29,439 nt of DNA, taken from IMG/VR virus record IMGVR_UViG_3300042691_028523, positions 1 through 29,439 of that record; one strand, 5' to 3'. This document shows, in pieces, positions 27,182 through 29,439 of the stretch. Position 1 is the first letter of the stretch. Every line of letters begins with the position of its first letter. This stretch comes from a virus. Position numbers and translations under genes: made by a program. The notes under the pieces were generated by a model. That model saw only the letters and a program-made list of their open reading frames with translations, was not told where the DNA came from and did not search any database.

Positions 27182-27194
27182 GGAAACCTTGGGG
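27182..27194 (+). promoter_or_regulatory. junction motif GGAAACCTTGGGG
   Basis: This copy of the recurring junction motif lies in the 36-base gap and ends 18 bases before the ATG at 27213. Confidence 0.4.
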
Positions 27195-27212
27195 TAGCAC
27201 TGACCCCTGTAG

Positions 27213-27590
27213 ATGGCTGTTTTTCCTGGCGCTGGTGACGCGTCTGTACGGCTGGCGTTCAACGATGCCAGCGGCGTTGAGCAGAGCGTCACGGCCACCA
27301 ATGCGCTGCCGATCGAGCCCCTGGGTCAGGCGGGTGTGGCGCGGAAGCTGACGGCGGGTGCCAGCAGTGCCAACACGGCGCTGACGAGTACGTGCAAACG
27401 GATCACGATGCGAGCGGTGACGGCTGACATCCGCTACGCGATTGGCACCAGCTCGCAGACAGCGACCACCAGCAGCCACTTCATTGCCAGCGGCGAGCGG
27501 CTGGATCTGGCGGTGCCGCTTGGCGCCAACATTGCCATCATCCGCGATGCAGCAACCAGCGGCACGCTGGAACTGACCGAGCTGGTCTGA
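27213..27590 (+). CDS. hypothetical structural protein, 125 aa
   Basis: This 125-residue protein is rich in alanine, threonine and valine with repeating strand-like segments (ASVRLAFNDASGVEQSVTAT, RITMRAVTADIRYAIGTSSQ, LDLAVPLGANIAIIRDAATSG). It is probably a beta-sandwich virion protein, similar in style to the proteins at 10176 and 22001. Its stop codon overlaps the next start. No enzymatic or membrane feature is visible. Confidence 0.55.
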   Translation: MAVFPGAGDASVRLAFNDASGVEQSVTATNALPIEPLGQAGVARKLTAGASSANTALTSTCKRITMRAVTADIRYAIGTSSQTATTSSHFIASGERLDLAVPLGANIAIIRDAATSGTLELTELV

Positions 27591-28396
27591 TGCCAAGACT
27601 GCGCGTTACACGCAACAGCGTCACGGGTGCGGCTGTGGCTGCAGTGGCGGCAGGCCCCAGCTACGACGCCGACGCCACGACGTATTTCGCTGCGGTTGAA
27701 GCGGCGGACGGCCAGAGCTTGGAGAGCGGCGTCAAGACTGCCATCAATGACTTCATCGTGGGCTGCAAGGCCGATGGCACCTGGAGTGCGCTGAAGGCGT
27801 CTTGCATCCTTGCCGGTGCGCGCACCCTTTCTGGAGCATTGGTTCCACTTGCTGGCACAGCACCTACAAACTATAACTTCGTCAGCGGCGATTACAACAG
27901 AAAGACGGGCTTGGTTGGCAATGGCTACAGCAAATATTTAGATAGCAATAGGCTGGATTCAACAGATCCGCAAGACAATAGCCATGTCAGTGTTTACAAG
28001 ACAGCCGGAACAACCGGCGGATCGTTGCTGGGATCCGCCAATCCGCCTTCGTATAACAGAATGACGGGCATGGATATTTTGGGGTCTAGCTATAGGTTCT
28101 TCTCTAGAGACGCTGGAACAGCCCTAGGTTCCAGTTCCGCTACTGGCGTTGTAGGGGTGTCAAGAGCATCGTCAACTACAATTTTAATTAGAGTAGCATC
28201 CTCGACTAGCTCAAACTCATCTACTTCGGGGACTCCATCCGGCAATAAGTATTTTGTCTTTGATAGATCAGGCGGCAGTAGTTATTTCAGCAGTGCCCGC
28301 CTCTCCTTCTACTCCATCGGCGAGGCCGTAGACCTTGCCCTGCTCGACACTCGCCTCACCACCCTGATGTCCGCCCTGGCTACCGCCATTCCCTGA
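27590..28396 (+). CDS. tail fibre-like surface protein
   Basis: This 268-residue protein has a segment typical of many phage tail or fibre proteins: INDFIVGCKADGTWSALKAS, then CILAGARTLSGALVPLAG and the motif FVSGDYNRKTGLVGNGYSKY, followed by a LamG-like beta region rich in serine and threonine. The related proteins are usually placed at the tail tip and probably touch the host surface. Codon composition is AT-rich from about 27860 to 28290, while both ends are GC-rich, consistent with exchange of the surface-exposed part. The ATG overlaps the preceding stop. Confidence 0.6.
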   Translation: MPRLRVTRNSVTGAAVAAVAAGPSYDADATTYFAAVEAADGQSLESGVKTAINDFIVGCKADGTWSALKASCILAGARTLSGALVPLAGTAPTNYNFVSGDYNRKTGLVGNGYSKYLDSNRLDSTDPQDNSHVSVYKTAGTTGGSLLGSANPPSYNRMTGMDILGSSYRFFSRDAGTALGSSSATGVVGVSRASSTTILIRVASSTSSNSSTSGTPSGNKYFVFDRSGGSSYFSSARLSFYSIGEAVDLALLDTRLTTLMSALATAIP

Positions 28397-28398
28397 TC

Positions 28399-28740
28399 AT
28401 GACTCTCGCTGACCTCCTGCCCACCGTTGCCGGCATGACCGATGCCGAAGCCAAGGCGCTTGCCCTGGTCTTTGGCGACGACGCCTATGACGCCCTGCTT
28501 GCCGCGCAGGCGCAACGCCCTGATGCCCGCGACCGCGTGGCCCCTGTGCAGCTCACCGATGGCCGCTGGCTGGTGTGCGCTGATGTGCTGCGCGAAGCCG
28601 CGACCGGCGGCCTCTATGCCGAGGGCTTTGCCCTGCTGCCACCCGCGCTGTTCGACACGGTGGACGTGATGCCGTGGGACGACGGCTGCGCCCTGCTGCC
28701 ACCGCCGCCAGAGATGCCTGGCTTGGGCGGCGGCCAGTAG
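28399..28740 (+). CDS. hypothetical protein, 113 aa
   Basis: This 113-residue acidic protein follows the fibre-like gene by two bases. It has a helical start (LADLLPTVAGMTDAEAKALALVFG) with AYDALLAAQAQ, a beta middle (APVQLTDGRWLVCADVLREA) and a proline-rich end (LLPPPPEMPGLGGGQ). It could be a fibre-assembly or attachment helper by position only. It is the last + strand gene, and nine bases separate its stop from that of the convergent - strand gene, with no visible terminator. Confidence 0.55.
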   Translation: MTLADLLPTVAGMTDAEAKALALVFGDDAYDALLAAQAQRPDARDRVAPVQLTDGRWLVCADVLREAATGGLYAEGFALLPPALFDTVDVMPWDDGCALLPPPPEMPGLGGGQ

Positions 28741-28749
28741 ACCTGCACA

Positions 28750-29013
28750 CTACGGGGCACCCTCCAGCTCGGCGGCGATGGCGAGGAGCTGGTGGTGCAC
28801 ACTTTGCTTGGCTTCCCTGAAGCCCTCCATGTATTCGTTCATGGGATAGCGGCCAGGGAAAGGCGCGACCTCATGCGCAGCAGCCCGCAGGGCGGCGGCA
28901 ATCAGCGGCGCCATCTCTTCAGCAAAGTCAGGCAGTCCTTCTGGTGGCACGTCGTATTTCTTCAATGTCACTGCTGTCAGGACTGCGCGGGCAGCGGAGG
29001 AGATGTCAGTCAT
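28750..29013 (-). CDS. hypothetical protein, 87 aa
   Basis: This 87-residue protein on the - strand (MTDISSAARAVLTAVTLKKY...) is largely helical (EMAPLIAAALRAAAHEVAP, FREAKQSVHHQLLAIAAELEG). It overlaps the end of the upstream - strand gene by eight bases, so both are in one operon. Small helical proteins of this style are common in phage accessory regions. The sequence gives no function. Confidence 0.6.
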   Translation of the reverse strand: MTDISSAARAVLTAVTLKKYDVPPEGLPDFAEEMAPLIAAALRAAAHEVAPFPGRYPMNEYMEGFREAKQSVHHQLLAIAAELEGAP

Positions 29014-29404
29014 CGAGTTGCTCCAGTGCGCGGCGGATCACAACGGCGTCCTCTATCGGTAGGACCAACACCGGAACCGGATGATCAGCCCCGTCAACCT
29101 CCAGCAACGCCTTCAGCGCCTGCTCTTTCAAGGTCGGCGGCTTGGGGCGGCGGGCGGCGCGGAGATCCTGCACTGCTTCGTGCTCGTAGCAGAACCACCC
29201 TTCATTTACCAGCCACTCACAGCACGCCTCAAGCTCCTGGTCAGCTCCCCAGCGGGCGGCTTGAGTGGCAATGTGCTCTTGCCAGGCAATTGGATCTTTT
29301 GGATCCATGCGCTGTGCTTGTTGCGCCCAGAGACGACGCAGCTCAGGCGGTGGGGTGATCGGGTGCTCGGCGCCAGAAGGCGCTTGATACTCTTTGCTCA
29401 TCAT
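29006..29404 (-). CDS. hypothetical accessory protein, 132 aa
   Basis: This 132-residue - strand protein contains a pattern I associate with small accessory genes of cyanobacteria and their phages: ITPPPELRRLWAQQ near the start, AARWGADQELEACCEWL in the middle, then LRAARRPKPPTLKEQALKAL and a C-terminal EDAVVIRRALEQLDD. It is mostly helical with a tryptophan- and cysteine-containing core. Two adjacent ATGs (29404, 29401) are possible starts. The function is unknown. The association with cyanophages is pattern memory, not a search. Confidence 0.65.
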   Translation of the reverse strand: MMSKEYQAPSGAEHPITPPPELRRLWAQQAQRMDPKDPIAWQEHIATQAARWGADQELEACCEWLVNEGWFCYEHEAVQDLRAARRPKPPTLKEQALKALLEVDGADHPVPVLVLPIEDAVVIRRALEQLDD

Positions 29405-29408
29405 CCTG

Positions 29409-29439
29409 TTACGGCAGGGTGGTCACGGCCTCGGTGGTG
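29409..29439 (-). CDS. partial gene, 3' end only
   Basis: On the - strand the last 31 bases read as the C-terminal codons TTEAVTTLP followed by TAA (29411-29409), four bases before the next - strand start. Spacing and third-position GC bias fit the end of an upstream gene in the same operon that runs off the window. Too little is present to identify it. Confidence 0.4.
   Translation of the reverse strand, partial: TTEAVTTLP

Noticed and set aside
28792-29358. 188-codon + strand frame at the right end
   Set aside because: It lies opposite two - strand genes that show coding-type composition and a consistent operon overlap. Its own product is a low-complexity shadow.

Overview
The window is a 29.4 kb piece of a tailed double-stranded DNA bacteriophage genome (Caudoviricetes, siphovirus-like). 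It has a packaging, head and tail block in near-standard order, a tape measure gene, and no host housekeeping genes. Base composition is GC-rich with C or G favoured at third codon positions. Most starts, including that of the major capsid gene, lack a Shine-Dalgarno sequence. Together with a general resemblance of several accessory and tail proteins to cyanophage proteins, this suggests a phage of GC-rich picocyanobacteria (Synechococcus/Cyanobium type). The host is inference. No integrase, repressor, lysis or DNA polymerase gene is visible, so the genome probably continues beyond the window. The first 20 bases are a homopolymer that is probably an assembly artefact.

Layout. Bases 130-5176 hold the early and accessory module on the + strand: a ribbon-helix-helix protein, a replication-organiser-like protein carrying an AT-rich candidate origin, a PD-(D/E)XK exonuclease, a RusA resolvase and many small coupled genes. 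A sigma70-type promoter lies at 3150-3178, a strong terminator at 674-698, and CTAG-centred sites cluster between the first genes. Bases 5186-10860 carry small and large terminase, a DUF4055-type portal, scaffold, major capsid protein, a decoration-like protein and two tiny ORFs. Bases 10853-15545 carry a MuF-type head protein interrupted by an intein, a head-tail connector, a phage sigma factor, a zinc-finger/GIY-YIG homing-endonuclease-like gene and the tail tube. Bases 15607-16448 are inverted: the head-closure and neck-type genes lie on the - strand and face the + operon across a terminator. Bases 16500-28740 run from the tape measure through distal tail, hub, LamG and fibre-like proteins, including a tail-chaperone-like gene pair joined by a -1 frameshift signal. 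The last 700 bases hold - strand accessory genes.

The outstanding feature is the 319-residue intein (11606-12562) in the MuF-type protein. Its splicing blocks A, B, F and G read on the + strand. The space between them is, on the - strand and in exact codon-to-codon register, a complete 293-residue homing endonuclease gene (two helix-turn-helix units plus a Vsr/EDxHD-type nuclease). The intein therefore appears to carry its endonuclease antisense to itself, so the same DNA is open on both strands.

A second new-looking element is a short motif, GG(C/A)AAC(C/T)T followed by a loosely conserved (A/T)GG. It recurs at gene junctions through the late region, including once in each direction in the 51-base divergent spacer at 16449-16499. 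Together with the phage-encoded sigma factor, it suggests a phage-specific transcription or start-associated signal.
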